A stretch of DNA of 64,000 nt from JAIBJN01 sp963784175 (GTDB lineage: Bacteria > Actinomycetota > Thermoleophilia > Gaiellales > Gaiellaceae): NCBI GenBank assembly GCA_963784175.1, contig CAWAQJ010000019.1, positions 154,046 to 218,045 on the forward strand, in the 5' to 3' direction. Below the pieces are notes generated by a model, which saw only the letters and a program-made list of their open reading frames with translations, was not told the DNA's origin and did no database searches. This document shows, in pieces, positions 25,635 to 34,498 of the stretch (within the stretch, counting starts at the first letter, position 1; every line of letters starts with the position of its first letter). The position numbers and the translations under genes were made by a program.

Positions 25635-28257
25635 ATGGCCTCCGACCCTCAGGTCGCCGACGTCATCCTGCGAGACGGGAGCACGCTCCGGCTCCGTCCG
25701 CCTCGCGAGGCCGACGCCGCCGCAGTGCTGCAGCTCGTCCAAGGCCTGACCCCCGAGAGCCTGCACCTCCGCTTCCACGGGATGCCGGCCCTCACTCCGG
25801 CGCTCGTCGAGCCCTTGGACCAAGCCCGACTGGGAAGAACGCGGCGCTCTGATGGGAGCCGTCGATGCCGGCGACACCGAGCGCGTCGTCGCCGTCGCGA
25901 CCTACGCCCGCCTCCGGGACCCGGCCGTGGCGGAGGTGTCCTTCGCGGTCGCGGACGAGTTCCAGGGCCGCGGAATCGGAACACGCCTCCTGGAGCAACT
26001 CGCGCGCGTGGCTCCCCGGTACGGGATCGAGCGCTTCGTCGCGCAGGTGCTGCCCGAGAACAACCCCATGCTCGGAGTCTTCGAGGCCGCCGGGTTCGAG
26101 GTCGCGCGCAAGCTCGAGGAAGGGTGCTTCGAGGTCGAGTTCCCGCTCGCGCAGACAGAGGCGTACCGGGCCCACGTCGACCGGCGCGACCACACCGCCG
26201 TCGTCGCCTCGCTCCGGCCGTTCTTCGAGCCGGAGAGCGTCGCCGTGCTGGGCGCCTCGCCGCGGCCCGGCTCGATCGGAGGCGGTCTCTTCCGCAACAT
26301 CCTCGAGGGCGGCTTCCAGGGCCGCGCCTATCCGGTCAACCGCGACGGCAAGCCGGTCGCCGGCGTCGAGGGCTACGCGTCGATCGAGCAGGTCCCGGAG
26401 CCGGTCGACCTCGCCGTCGTCTGCCTGCCGGGCGAGCTGGTGATCGCCGGGTGCGAAGCGGCGCTCCAGGGCGGGACACGCGCACTCTGCGTCATCTCGG
26501 CCGGCTTTGCGGAGATCGGGAGCGAAGGAGCGAAACGTCAGGAACAGCTTCTCGCCCTCGTCCGCGGTCACGGGGCCCGGCTGATCGGGCCGAACTGCCT
26601 CGGGATCGCGAGCGCCGCTGCTTCTCTCAACGCCACGTTCGCACCCCATGCCTTCCCGCCCGGGTCGATCGGCTTCTCGTCGCAGAGCGGGGCGCTCGGT
26701 CTCGCCCTGCTCGCGCAGGCCGAGGGCCGAAGCCTCGGTTTCTCGTCCTTCGTCTCGATCGGGAACAAGGCGGACGTCTCGTCGAATGACCTGCTCGAGT
26801 ACTGGGAGGACGACCCTGCGACCGCGGTGGTGCTCCTCTACCTCGAGTCGTTCGGGAATCCAAGGCGTTTCGGACGCATCGCGCGACGCGTGGCCCGCAC
26901 GAAGCCGATTCTCGCGATGAAGAGTGGCGTCACGAGCGCAGGCTCGCGCGCGGCCTCCTCGCACACGGCCGCGCTGGCCGGCTCCGAGGCCGCGGTCTCC
27001 GCCCTTTTCCGCCAGGCCGGCGTGACGCGGTGCGACACGCTCGAGGAGCTGATCGACGTCGCCGCGCTGTTCTCGACTCAGCCGCCGCTCCAGGGACGAC
27101 GGGTCGCGGTGCTGACGAACGCGGGCGGCCTCGGAATTCTCTGCGCCGACGCCTGCGACGCGGCCGGGCTCGAGCTGCCGCAGCTTTCGGACGAGACGAC
27201 GGCCGCTCTCGCGGCCATCCTGCCGGCCGAAGCCAGCGTCGCCAACCCGATCGACATGCTCGGCTCCGCCACCGCCGGCCTGTACGAGTCGGCGCTTCCG
27301 CCTCTGCTCGCCGACCCGTCGGTCGACGCGGCGATCGTGATCTTCGTTCCGGCAGCCTCGGTTACGGTCGAGGACGTCGGCGCGGCGATCGAGCGCGCGA
27401 CGTCGGGCCAGGCGAAGCCCGTCCTACCCGTGCTCATGGGCAGCGGTCATCCGGGCTCGTTTCCCTACCCGGAATCGGCGGCCAGGTCTCTCGGGCGCGC
27501 CGCGGAGCGCGCGGATTGGTTGCGCCGCCCGATCGGCTCGGAGCTCAGGGTCGACGGCGTCGACCCGCGTGCCGGGGCCGAGGTCGTCGCCGACGCGCTC
27601 GGCGACGCGGACGACGTCTGGCTCGCTCCGGGCGACGTGCGTCGCCTCCTCGAGGCCTACGGCATCTCACTCGTGCCCGAGCGGCTCGCCGCCGGCGCCG
27701 ACGAGGCCGCCGCACTCTCTGTCGAGCTCGGCTTCCCGGTTGTCGTCAAGACCGCCGAGCCCGGCGCCCACAAGACCGAGCAGGGCGGGGTCGTCCTCGA
27801 CCTCGCGGGCCCCGACGAGGTTCGCACCGCCGGGGAGCGGATCGGCGGACCCCTCATCGTCCAGCCGATGGTCGCAGGCGGCGTCGAGCTCCTGGCCGGC
27901 CTCGTCCAGGATCCGGTCTTCGGGCCTCTGGTCGCGTTCGGTCCGGGCGGCGTCCAGGCCGAGCTGATCGGCGAGGCCCGCTTCCGGCTTGCACCGCTGA
28001 CCGACAACGATGCCCGCGGCCTCGTCGAGGGCGGGAAGGCCGGCCGTCTGGTGGCCGGCTACCGCGGGCACCCGGCGGCGGACGCCGACGCGCTGGTGGA
28101 TCTCGTGGGCCGGCTCGCACGCCTTGGTGAGGATCATCCCGAGGTTGCCGAGCTCGACCTCAATCCCGTTCTGGCGCTCGCAGAGGGCTACGTCGTCGTC
28201 GACGCACGCGTTCGGGTCTCACGGCCGTCACCGGTGACGAGCCCGAAGACCTGGTAG
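25635..28257 (+). CDS. GNAT - NDP-forming acyl-CoA synthetase fusion (Pat-like), with an apparent frameshift
   Basis: A fusion of about 870 residues. An N-terminal GNAT acetyltransferase domain (VILRDGSTLRLRPPREADA; acetyl-CoA loop FQGRGIGTRLLEQL) is followed by a CoA-binding domain (ESVAVLGASPRPGSIGGGLF), succinyl-CoA-ligase-like domains with the candidate phospho-His in SSHTAALAGSEA, and an ATP-grasp domain at the end (GFPVVVKTAEPGAHKTEQGG). This is the layout of Pat/Pka protein acetyltransferases, in which the synthetase-like part usually regulates the GNAT domain. The first about 60 residues are out of frame with the rest; the shift lies near 25822, between LVEPLD and KPDWEERGALMG. The internal ATG at 25852 would lose the start of the GNAT fold. 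It is divergent from the arc operon. Confidence 0.8.
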
Positions 28258-28266
28258 CGCCGCCTC

Positions 28267-28283
28267 CTGCGGCTTTCCCGCAG
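28267..28283. promoter_or_regulatory. Palindromic regulatory box 4, upstream of the USP-USP-P1B ATPase operon
   Basis: CTGCGGCTTTCCCGCAG, 75 bases before the first USP start and 9 bases after the stop of the preceding gene. It could also act as a weak terminator hairpin for that gene, but it shares sequence and spacing with boxes in divergent intergenic regions. Confidence 0.5.
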
Positions 28284-28357
28284 GGAACTTCAGCGTCTCC
28301 ACCGATTCCGCCCGGGCTGCCGCGAGCGACGATCGCCGCGTATCCCAAGGAGGAGAC

Positions 28358-28759
28358 ATGCACACCATCGTCGTTGGATATGACGGCTCCGAGCCCGCAG
28401 ATCGCGCGCTCGAACGAGCCACGACGCTGATCGACGGCGGAGGCACCGTCGTCCTCGTCAGCGCGATCCACATGCTCGCCGGCAAGGGCGGCATGGGCTA
28501 CGACCCGATCGAGAAAGGGGACTTCGACCGGCAGCTCCACGCGGCCAAGGCCCGCCTCGCAGATGCAGGCATCACCGCCAAGACCGTGGAGGGCACCGGC
28601 GATCCCGCCCGCGTCATCACGGCCCAGGCCGAGGAGATCGACGCGGACCTGATCGTGGTCGGGAACAGCCACAAGAACCTCCTGGAACGCCTCCTGTTCG
28701 GGTCGGTCAGTGACGGCGTCGCGCATCGCACGAACCGCGCCGTGCTGGTGGTGGGCTGA
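28358..28759 (+). CDS. Universal stress protein, single domain
   Basis: A 133-residue USP (MHTIVVGYDGSEPADRALER, DADLIVVGNSHKNL, then LLFGSVSDGVAHRTNRAVL). The ATP motif G-2x-G-9x-G(S/T) reads GNSH...FGSVS, so the second Gly is replaced by His and nucleotide binding may be weak. AAGGAGG lies 5 bases before the ATG. It is first in a tightly packed three-gene operon: its TGA overlaps the next ATG (TGATG). The box at 28267 makes it a candidate DevR-type target, as several USP genes are in mycobacteria. Confidence 0.9.
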   Translation: MHTIVVGYDGSEPADRALERATTLIDGGGTVVLVSAIHMLAGKGGMGYDPIEKGDFDRQLHAAKARLADAGITAKTVEGTGDPARVITAQAEEIDADLIVVGNSHKNLLERLLFGSVSDGVAHRTNRAVLVVG

Positions 28760-29571
28760 TGGGCGCGACTTCCGAATACCAAGCAGGCCCGGCCGCGGAG
28801 CACGCCGTCTTCGACCGCGTCCTCTGCGGAATCGACGGCCTGCAGGAGAGCCTCGAAGCCGTCCGGCAAGCCGACGCGCTGCAGGGCGACCGCGGAAGCC
28901 TGACCGTCGTGACCGCGCTCGACCTGTCCGAAACGGTGCAGGCCGGCTGGGTCGCATTATCTGCCGCTTCCGGCCTGAGGGCCGACGCGGAGTCGGCGCT
29001 GACCGCGGCGGAGAAGGAGGCACCGGGCGCGACGTGCCGGCTCGTGGAAGGGCGGCCCGACCTGGTGCTGCTGTCCGAGGCGGAACGACTGGGTGCGACG
29101 CTGATCGCGGTCGGAACGCACGGCATCTCGCGACCGGTCGGGATTGCGCTCGGGACCGTTACCACCACGGTTCTGCACCAGGCGCCGTGCTCGGTGCTCG
29201 TTGCCCGCTCGCGTCCGCAAGACGCCGAGATCCCTCGCTCGATCGTCGTGGGCGTCGACGGCTCGCCCGAGTCGGCCGTCGCCGTCGAGGTCGCGACCGC
29301 GCTCGCGGAGCGACTCGGCATCGAGACGCATCTCTGGGCAATTCGCGAGGGCAAGGACTTCGACCAGTCCGCAGTCGACCTGATCGCCGACAACGTCCGC
29401 TTCGAGGACGGAAAGCCAGTGGAGGTGCTCGTCGGCGCTGTCGAGTCGAGCGATCTGCTCGTCGTCGGCAGCCGGGGCCTTCACGGCATTCGAGCACTCG
29501 GAAGCGTCAGCGAGAGGGTCGCGCACAAGGCCCCGTGCTCGGTTCTCGTCGTCAGGCCGCCGGCGTCCTGA
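28759..29571 (+). CDS. Tandem-domain universal stress protein
   Basis: A 270-residue protein with two USP domains, at about 10-150 and 155-268. Domain one ends LIAVGTHGISRPVGIALGTV; domain two has VVGVDGSPESAVAVEVA and LVVGSRGLHGIRALGSVSER. The second ATP loop is two residues shorter than the consensus. Tandem USPs are common in actinobacteria and many bind ATP during growth arrest. It starts on an ATG that overlaps the previous stop, and its own stop overlaps the P1B ATPase start, so all three are probably made from one message. Confidence 0.9.
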   Translation: MGATSEYQAGPAAEHAVFDRVLCGIDGLQESLEAVRQADALQGDRGSLTVVTALDLSETVQAGWVALSAASGLRADAESALTAAEKEAPGATCRLVEGRPDLVLLSEAERLGATLIAVGTHGISRPVGIALGTVTTTVLHQAPCSVLVARSRPQDAEIPRSIVVGVDGSPESAVAVEVATALAERLGIETHLWAIREGKDFDQSAVDLIADNVRFEDGKPVEVLVGAVESSDLLVVGSRGLHGIRALGSVSERVAHKAPCSVLVVRPPAS

Positions 29572-31403
29572 TGAGCAACCGCCTGCTCGCCGCCGGCGTC
29601 CTCATGGCGATCGGCGGCGGCGGGCTGTTGCACTTTCTCGCGCGCCCGGAGGCCGGAGACGCCGTCTGGGCGGTCGCGACCACCGTCGTGCTCGTGCCCC
29701 TCGCATGGTCCGTCGGACGAAGCCTGCTGCGCCGCGACGTGGGCGTCGACGCGATCGCGCTCGTCGCCATCGCAGGCTCGCTGGCCCTGGGCGAGTACCT
29801 GGCAGGGGCAGTCGTCGCGCTCATGCTCGCCGGTGGGAACGCTCTCGAGGACGCCGCCGCAGGCCGGGCGCGGCGCGAGCTCAGCGGGCTGGTCTCGCGA
29901 GCACCGCGAGTTGCCCGTCGAAGGGTGGGCGAGCTTGTCGAGGAGGTGCCGGTGGACGATGTCGCCGCCGGCGACCACGTTCTCGTCCGTCACGGCGAGG
30001 TCGTCCCCGTCGACGGGCTCGTCGCCAGCGCCGAGGCGGTGCTGGACGAGTCGGCCCTGACAGGCGAAGCCCTGCCCGTCACATACAAGCGAGGCGCCCC
30101 GATTCGCAGCGGGACGGCGAACGCGGGCGAGGTCTTCGAGCTCCGCGCGACGCGGCCGGCCTCGGAGAGCGCATACGCGGCCGTCGTTCGCCTCGTGCAC
30201 GACGCGGAACGCCACAAGGCGCCCTTCGTTCGCATGGCCGACCGCTACGCGGCTTTCTTCCTGCCGGTCACGCTCGCCCTCGCGGGGCTCGCCTGGGCGC
30301 TGAGCGGCGATCCCGTACGCGCCCTCGCCGTGCTCGTAGTCGCCACGCCCTGTCCGCTCATCCTCGCGGCTCCGGTCGCGATTCTCTCCGGCGTCTCTCG
30401 GGCGGCGAAGGTCGGCGTGATCGTCAAGGGGGGTGCCGCCGTCGAGCAGCTCGGCGAGGCCCGGACGGTCATCCTCGACAAGACCGGCACCCTCACGCTC
30501 GGGACGCCGGCGATCGAGCAGGTCGTGCCCTTCGACGGGATGAGCCGGGACGAGATGCTTCGCATCGCCGCGTCCCTCGACCAGCTGTCGGCCCATTCGC
30601 TTGCCGAGGCTCTGGTGCTGGACGCCCGGCGGCGCGGCCTCACGCTCAGCTTTCCGGACGGGGTGGTGGAGGAGCCCGGGCAGGGCGCCGAGGGCCTCGT
30701 GGACGGCCGACGGGTCACCGTGGGCAGCCAGGCATGGCTCGAGGCCCGCGGTCACGTGATCCCCCACGCCGCAGTGAGCACCCTCGAGAGCACCAACGGC
30801 GCCGGTCGAGCCAAGATCCTCGTGGGCGTGGAGGGCCGGGTTGCCGGCGCGATCGTGATGGCCGACCACCTCCGCTCGGACGCAGCCGAGCTCGTCGGAA
30901 GCCTCCGTAACGAAGGCATCCGGCACGTTGCCCTGGCGACGGGCGATCGAACTTCGATCGCCGACGAGATCGGACGCGAGGTGGGCGTCGACCGGGTCTA
31001 CGCGGAGCAGACGCCCGAGGAGAAGCTCGAGCTCGTTCGGTCGATCAGGGACGACCCGGCTCTCCGCCCGGTGGTCATGGTGGGCGACGGGGTCAACGAC
31101 GCCCCCGCGCTCGCGCTCGCAGACGTCGGAATCGCCATGGGGACCGCGGGCGCGACCGTCGCGTCGGAGACTGCGGACGCGGTGATCCTCGTCGACCGCA
31201 TCGGGCGCGTGGCGGATGCCGTCAGCATCGGTCGTCGCTCCCTCCGAATCGCCCGGCAGAGCGTCCTCGCGGGCATCGGTCTCAGCCTTGTCGCCATGGC
31301 CGTCGCCGCGCTGGGCTTCATCCCACCCGTCTACGGAGCACTTCTGCAGGAGGCGATCGATGTCGGCGTCATCCTCAACGCACTGCGCGCGCTTCGAGGC
31401 TGA
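29571..31403 (+). CDS. P1B-type heavy-metal ATPase with TPC motif
   Basis: A 610-residue P-type ATPase without an N-terminal metal-binding domain. An actuator loop (DESALTGEALPV), the membrane metal site Thr259-Pro260-Cys261, the phosphorylation site Asp303 (DKTGTLT) and the hinge GDGVNDAPALALADVGIAMG are present. TPC instead of CPC is seen in the P1B-5 group, linked to Ni, Co or Fe; those often carry a hemerythrin-like tail, absent here, though a hemerythrin gene lies 5 kb away. The nucleotide-domain HP dipeptide reads HS (SAHSLAEAL), an unusual change. Start overlaps the tandem USP stop (TGATG). Mycobacterial DosR also controls a USP-rich locus containing a P-type ATPase. Confidence 0.85.
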   Translation: MSNRLLAAGVLMAIGGGGLLHFLARPEAGDAVWAVATTVVLVPLAWSVGRSLLRRDVGVDAIALVAIAGSLALGEYLAGAVVALMLAGGNALEDAAAGRARRELSGLVSRAPRVARRRVGELVEEVPVDDVAAGDHVLVRHGEVVPVDGLVASAEAVLDESALTGEALPVTYKRGAPIRSGTANAGEVFELRATRPASESAYAAVVRLVHDAERHKAPFVRMADRYAAFFLPVTLALAGLAWALSGDPVRALAVLVVATPCPLILAAPVAILSGVSRAAKVGVIVKGGAAVEQLGEARTVILDKTGTLTLGTPAIEQVVPFDGMSRDEMLRIAASLDQLSAHSLAEALVLDARRRGLTLSFPDGVVEEPGQGAEGLVDGRRVTVGSQAWLEARGHVIPHAAVSTLESTNGAGRAKILVGVEGRVAGAIVMADHLRSDAAELVGSLRNEGIRHVALATGDRTSIADEIGREVGVDRVYAEQTPEEKLELVRSIRDDPALRPVVMVGDGVNDAPALALADVGIAMGTAGATVASETADAVILVDRIGRVADAVSIGRRSLRIARQSVLAGIGLSLVAMAVAALGFIPPVYGALLQEAIDVGVILNALRALRG

Positions 31404-31990
31404 GCAGACGGCTGCCTCGGTCGATCTTTACTGGCTGCCCCTCGGCGCCGGCGGCAACTCGGTGCGCATCAACGGCCGCGTCTTCGAGGCCGCCGCAGCG
31501 CTGCTCGAGCGCCGCGATCGACGAGATCTCTACCACTCGGCGCTCGAGGTCAACGTCCGGCTCGCGCGTTTTGTGATCGAGATGGCGCCGGCGTGGTCGG
31601 ACGAGGCGGCGGAGCGAGGTGTGGTGGCGGAGGGCGCAGTCGGGGCTCGGCTCGCCGGCCGCTTCCGGCTCTTCCGTTACGAGGTGCGCCGTTGGCGCGA
31701 GGGCGTGATCCCCGATATCACTGAGGCGGTCGAGAGCCCCGTTCGCCTGTCCACCGATCCGGCCGTCGCGCAACGCGTGCTGGAGCTGACCGCGGCAGGT
31801 GCCCACGCCTGTCTGGGGCCGCGATGAGTTGCGTGCCGGCGAGATGTGGAACTCGAACTCGCTCACCTCGTGGCTGATCAGTCGCTGCGGGCTCGATGCC
31901 GAGCCCGTGCACCCTCCGCTTGGCGGACGGGCGCCAGGCTGGAACGCGGGCATCGCCGTCGCTCGCCGTAAGACTGGGGCTCTCGTCTAG
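31360..31990 (+). CDS. Unknown protein with an apparent frameshift
   Basis: A product of about 210 residues if one base near 31799 is removed (GCAGGTGCC to GCAGTGCC). The first part reads SVDLYWLPLGAGGNSVRING and DLYHSALEVNVRLARFVIEM, the second PTPVWGRDELRAGEMWNSNS and LTSWLISRCGL. The two halves join smoothly and look like one cytoplasmic protein; I do not recognise the family with confidence. The ATG at 31360 is supported by AGGAGG 6 bases upstream and lies inside the end of the P1B ATPase gene in another frame. The TAG stop shares CTAG with the convergent gene. Confidence 0.6.
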
Positions 31991-32274
31991 CGTCGCCAGG
32001 CGAAGGCCTTGACGGCCTTGCGCGGCTTGCCGGCCATGACGGAGCGCCATGCTTCAGCAGCCCCGTACAGTGCCGGGTCCTCAGCCTGAAGGGCGATCGG
32101 CGGCTCGCCTCCCGGCGTTTCGAAGTCGAAGATGACCTCGCGGTCGGTGAGAAAGACTTCGTGGCGTGAGAGTCGTGTTGCTTCGATCTCGAACGGCGGC
32201 CCCTGGCTCAAGAGCTCTTCAACACGACCTCTCGCGCCGTCGACCAGGGGGACGACGACGACCAGCCGGCTCAC
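31987..32274 (-). CDS. Small protein of unknown function (95 aa)
   Basis: A compact mixed alpha/beta protein (VSRLVVVVPLVDGARGRVEE, LSRHEVFLTDREVIFDFET, AEAWRSVMAGKPRKAVKAF). The last segment resembles stress-responsive dimeric alpha-beta barrel or ABM-type proteins, but I cannot name a family. The GTG at 32274 overlaps the stop of the 106-residue gene (GTGA), so the two form a coupled pair. The stop TAG is shared with the convergent frameshifted gene. Confidence 0.55.
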   Translation of the reverse strand: MSRLVVVVPLVDGARGRVEELLSQGPPFEIEATRLSRHEVFLTDREVIFDFETPGGEPPIALQAEDPALYGAAEAWRSVMAGKPRKAVKAFAWRR

Positions 32275-32591
32275 AGCGTCGCCCTTGGGACGAGCCAAGC
32301 GGTGAGCCGCTCGACGATCTCGCGTACGGAGCCCATGCCGTCGACCGCGGCTATGGACAGCCCGTCTCTTGTGCTCCGGCTGAGCACCGCCGTCGGTTGT
32401 GACCGGATGCGGTCAACCGGCACCGCGTGCGCAACGCTCGTCAGGTCCGCGTAGCGGATGACCCTGGAGGAGGCCCGGCCCGGGCCGCTTCCTGTGTCGA
32501 GACGCAGACTCGTCGGGCCCAGCACGAGCTTGCCCGCACTGACCGGCCCGTCACCGTCGCGCCAGAGGACTGCGTAGCTCGTTCGGAACAT
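32271..32591 (-). CDS. Small protein of unknown function (106 aa)
   Basis: About 106 residues starting MFRTSYAVLWRDGDGPVSAG, with a beta-rich core (GKLVLGPTSLRLDTGSG, VIRYADLTSVAHA) and a final helix SVREIVERLTAWLVP. The strand-helix pattern suggests a PH-like fold (inference). It is the first gene of a coupled pair, divergent from the FAD oxidoreductase gene; the regulatory box at 32652 lies between them, 61 bases from this start. The in-frame extension upstream runs into that box region and is rejected. Confidence 0.55.
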   Translation of the reverse strand: MFRTSYAVLWRDGDGPVSAGKLVLGPTSLRLDTGSGPGRASSRVIRYADLTSVAHAVPVDRIRSQPTAVLSRSTRDGLSIAAVDGMGSVREIVERLTAWLVPRATL

Positions 32592-32651
32592 CGTGCTCAC
32601 AAGCGTCGGCATGATCGGCGCCGCGGGCATCCGTGCGCCGTCCGATTCACC

Positions 32652-32668
32652 CTGCGGATTTTCCGCAG
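32652..32668. promoter_or_regulatory. Palindromic regulatory box 5, upstream of the FAD oxidoreductase
   Basis: CTGCGGATTTTCCGCAG, perfectly symmetrical in its outer six bases. It sits between divergent genes, 56 bases before the oxidoreductase start, so it cannot be a terminator. This spacing suits an activator site at about -60 (inference). Confidence 0.55.
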
Positions 32669-32723
32669 CGCTCTCAGCAGACCCACCGATGGCCACGGCT
32701 CAGGCGATCGCCACCCTAGGGGG

Positions 32724-33872
32724 ATGCCTAACCGGGAAAGGACGCGGGTCTTGATTGCCGGGGGCGGGGTCGCGGCGCTCGAAGCCATGGTCGCCCTCCG
32801 TCAGATCGCCGGCGATGTCGTCGAAGTCGAGCTCATCTCGCCCGATCGCGACTTCTTCTACCGGCCTCTCTCGGTCGGGGAGCCGTTCGGCGTCAGCGAA
32901 GTGCTGCGCTTCGACATTCCGACCCTGGCGCGCGGGTGCGCGGCGACGCATGGTCTAGGCACCCTCACGTCGGTCAACGCCGAGGCTCACGAGGTTCGCA
33001 CGAGTCGGAACGCAGCCTTTGCGTACGACGTGCTGCTGATCGCGATCGGCGCACGACCCCGCGAAGGGGTCGCGGGTGCGATGACGTTTCGAGGGGGAGT
33101 CGACGTGCCGCTCGTCACCGGGATGCTCAGCGACATCGACCGCGGCCTGGTCAAGCGGGTCGCTTTCGCGCTCCCGGGAGGAGTGACCTGGCCGCTTCCG
33201 CTCTACGAGCTCGCCCTTCTGACCGCCGAACACGCTCGGGATACCGACCTCGAGATCACGATCGTGAGCCCTGAGGAGGCGCCGCTCCAGGTGTTGGGCC
33301 AGGAGGCGAGCGAGACCGTCGCCGGCCAGCTTCGAGACCACGAAATTCAGTTCCTGCCAATGACCTATCCGGACTCCTACGGGCAGGGAGAGCTGCGAAT
33401 CGTCCCGGGGCCGTCCCTGTCGGTCGACGCGGTCGTCTCGCTGCCCCGCCTCAAAGGCGTCCCTCTTGCCGGCGTTCCGCAGGACGAGGATTCCTTCATC
33501 CCGGTCGACTCGAGTTTCCGCATTCAGGAGCTCGAGGATGTGTTCGCGGTCGGAGACATCACAACGTTCCCCGTGAAGCAAGGGGGTATCGCCGCACAAC
33601 AGGCCGACGTCGCCGCGACCGAGATCGCCGCCGGCGCCGGCGCGGACGTCGTCTCGAAGAGCTTCGACCCTGTTCTTCGAGGGCTTCTCCTCAGTGCGTC
33701 CCCTCGCTTCTTCCGCACGGAGCTGAGCGGTGGGCACGGAAGCACGTCATCCGTGGATGCCGAAGCGCTGTGGTGGCCCGCCGGGAAGATCGCGGCGCGG
33801 TATCTCAGCCCGTACCTTGCCGAGCACGCAGGGCTCGCGTACGGCCCGCGCGGGCCTGCCTCACTCCTCTAG
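32724..33872 (+). CDS. FAD-dependent disulfide-type oxidoreductase (NDH-2/SQR-like)
   Basis: A 382-residue flavoprotein. The Rossmann FAD motif VLIAGGGVAALEAMVALRQ is followed by ELISPDRDFFYRPLSVGEPF, a typical NDH-2 / sulfide:quinone reductase strand, and the second FAD motif VFAVGDITTFPVKQGGIAAQQ. It probably passes electrons from NADH or sulfide to quinone or another acceptor. No Cys pair is seen at the SQR active site, so NADH dehydrogenase or a ferredoxin-reductase-like role is more likely. The ATG follows CTAGGGGG directly. The box lies 56 bases upstream and the DevR/DevS-like genes are the convergent neighbours, with a 12-base overlap of ends. Confidence 0.8.
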   Translation: MPNRERTRVLIAGGGVAALEAMVALRQIAGDVVEVELISPDRDFFYRPLSVGEPFGVSEVLRFDIPTLARGCAATHGLGTLTSVNAEAHEVRTSRNAAFAYDVLLIAIGARPREGVAGAMTFRGGVDVPLVTGMLSDIDRGLVKRVAFALPGGVTWPLPLYELALLTAEHARDTDLEITIVSPEEAPLQVLGQEASETVAGQLRDHEIQFLPMTYPDSYGQGELRIVPGPSLSVDAVVSLPRLKGVPLAGVPQDEDSFIPVDSSFRIQELEDVFAVGDITTFPVKQGGIAAQQADVAATEIAAGAGADVVSKSFDPVLRGLLLSASPRFFRTELSGGHGSTSSVDAEALWWPAGKIAARYLSPYLAEHAGLAYGPRGPASLL

Positions 33873-34478
33873 CAGTCCCTGAGACAGCGCGTAGCGGACG
33901 AGCTCGGCCCTGGTGGTGAGCCGAAGCTTCTGCATGATGTGGGCCCGATGCGTCTCGGCCGTTCGCACGGAGATGAAGAGCGTCGTCGCAATCTCCTGAT
34001 TCGTGTGGCCGAGCGCCAGCAGCCGCAGAACCTCGCGCTCGCGATCCGATAGCGGGTCAGCGTCGGCACGAGCGGAAGCCTCCGCCGCGGCCACGGCCAT
34101 CCGCGCACCGAGCGCAGGATGGACGTAGCGCTCACCACCTGCGACTTGCCTCAGCGCCGTAACGAGATCTGTGTCTGCCGCTTCCTTGAGGACGTATCCG
34201 AAAGCGCCGGCCGCAAAGGCCTCGCGCACGTAGCTCGGGTCGTCTTCCATCGAGAGCATGAGCACCTTGGCGTCGGGAGCCTCCTTCAGGACATCCGGGG
34301 TCGCCTCGATCCCGGTCCTGTCCGGGAGGCCGACGTCCATCAGCACGATGTCGGGCTTGTGCTTGCGCACCTCGAAGATCGCGTCACGCGTGTTTCCTGC
34401 CTCGGCGACAGTCTCGAAGTCGTCTTCGGCATCGATGAGCATTCGGAGACCGGACCGGACGACTGCGTGGTCGTCCAC
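33861..34478 (-). CDS. NarL/LuxR-family response regulator, DevR/DosR-like
   Basis: A regulator of about 205-213 residues. The receiver domain has VDDHAVVRSGLRMLIDAEDD, phospho-acceptor Asp48 in DIVLMDVGLPD, Ser76 and Lys98. The output domain is a LuxR helix-turn-helix (LSDREREVLRLLALGHTNQE, TAETHRAHIMQKL). GTG at 34478 is the nearest standard start but would cut off the first strand (IRVVIV). An in-frame CTG at 34502, overlapping the kinase stop as CTGA, restores it and is probably the real start. It is coupled to the DevS-like kinase. By analogy with DosR it should activate genes for hypoxic survival; the 17-base boxes in this window are the proposed targets. Confidence 0.9.
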   Translation of the reverse strand: MDDHAVVRSGLRMLIDAEDDFETVAEAGNTRDAIFEVRKHKPDIVLMDVGLPDRTGIEATPDVLKEAPDAKVLMLSMEDDPSYVREAFAAGAFGYVLKEAADTDLVTALRQVAGGERYVHPALGARMAVAAAEASARADADPLSDREREVLRLLALGHTNQEIATTLFISVRTAETHRAHIMQKLRLTTRAELVRYALSQGLLEE

Positions 34479-34498
34479 GATGACAACCCTGATGCTTG

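Noticed and set aside
29571..31403. Kdp-type K+ ATPase (KdpB) for the P-type ATPase
   Set aside because: The TPC motif in the membrane segment and the absence of KdpA/KdpC neighbours point to a heavy-metal P1B ATPase.
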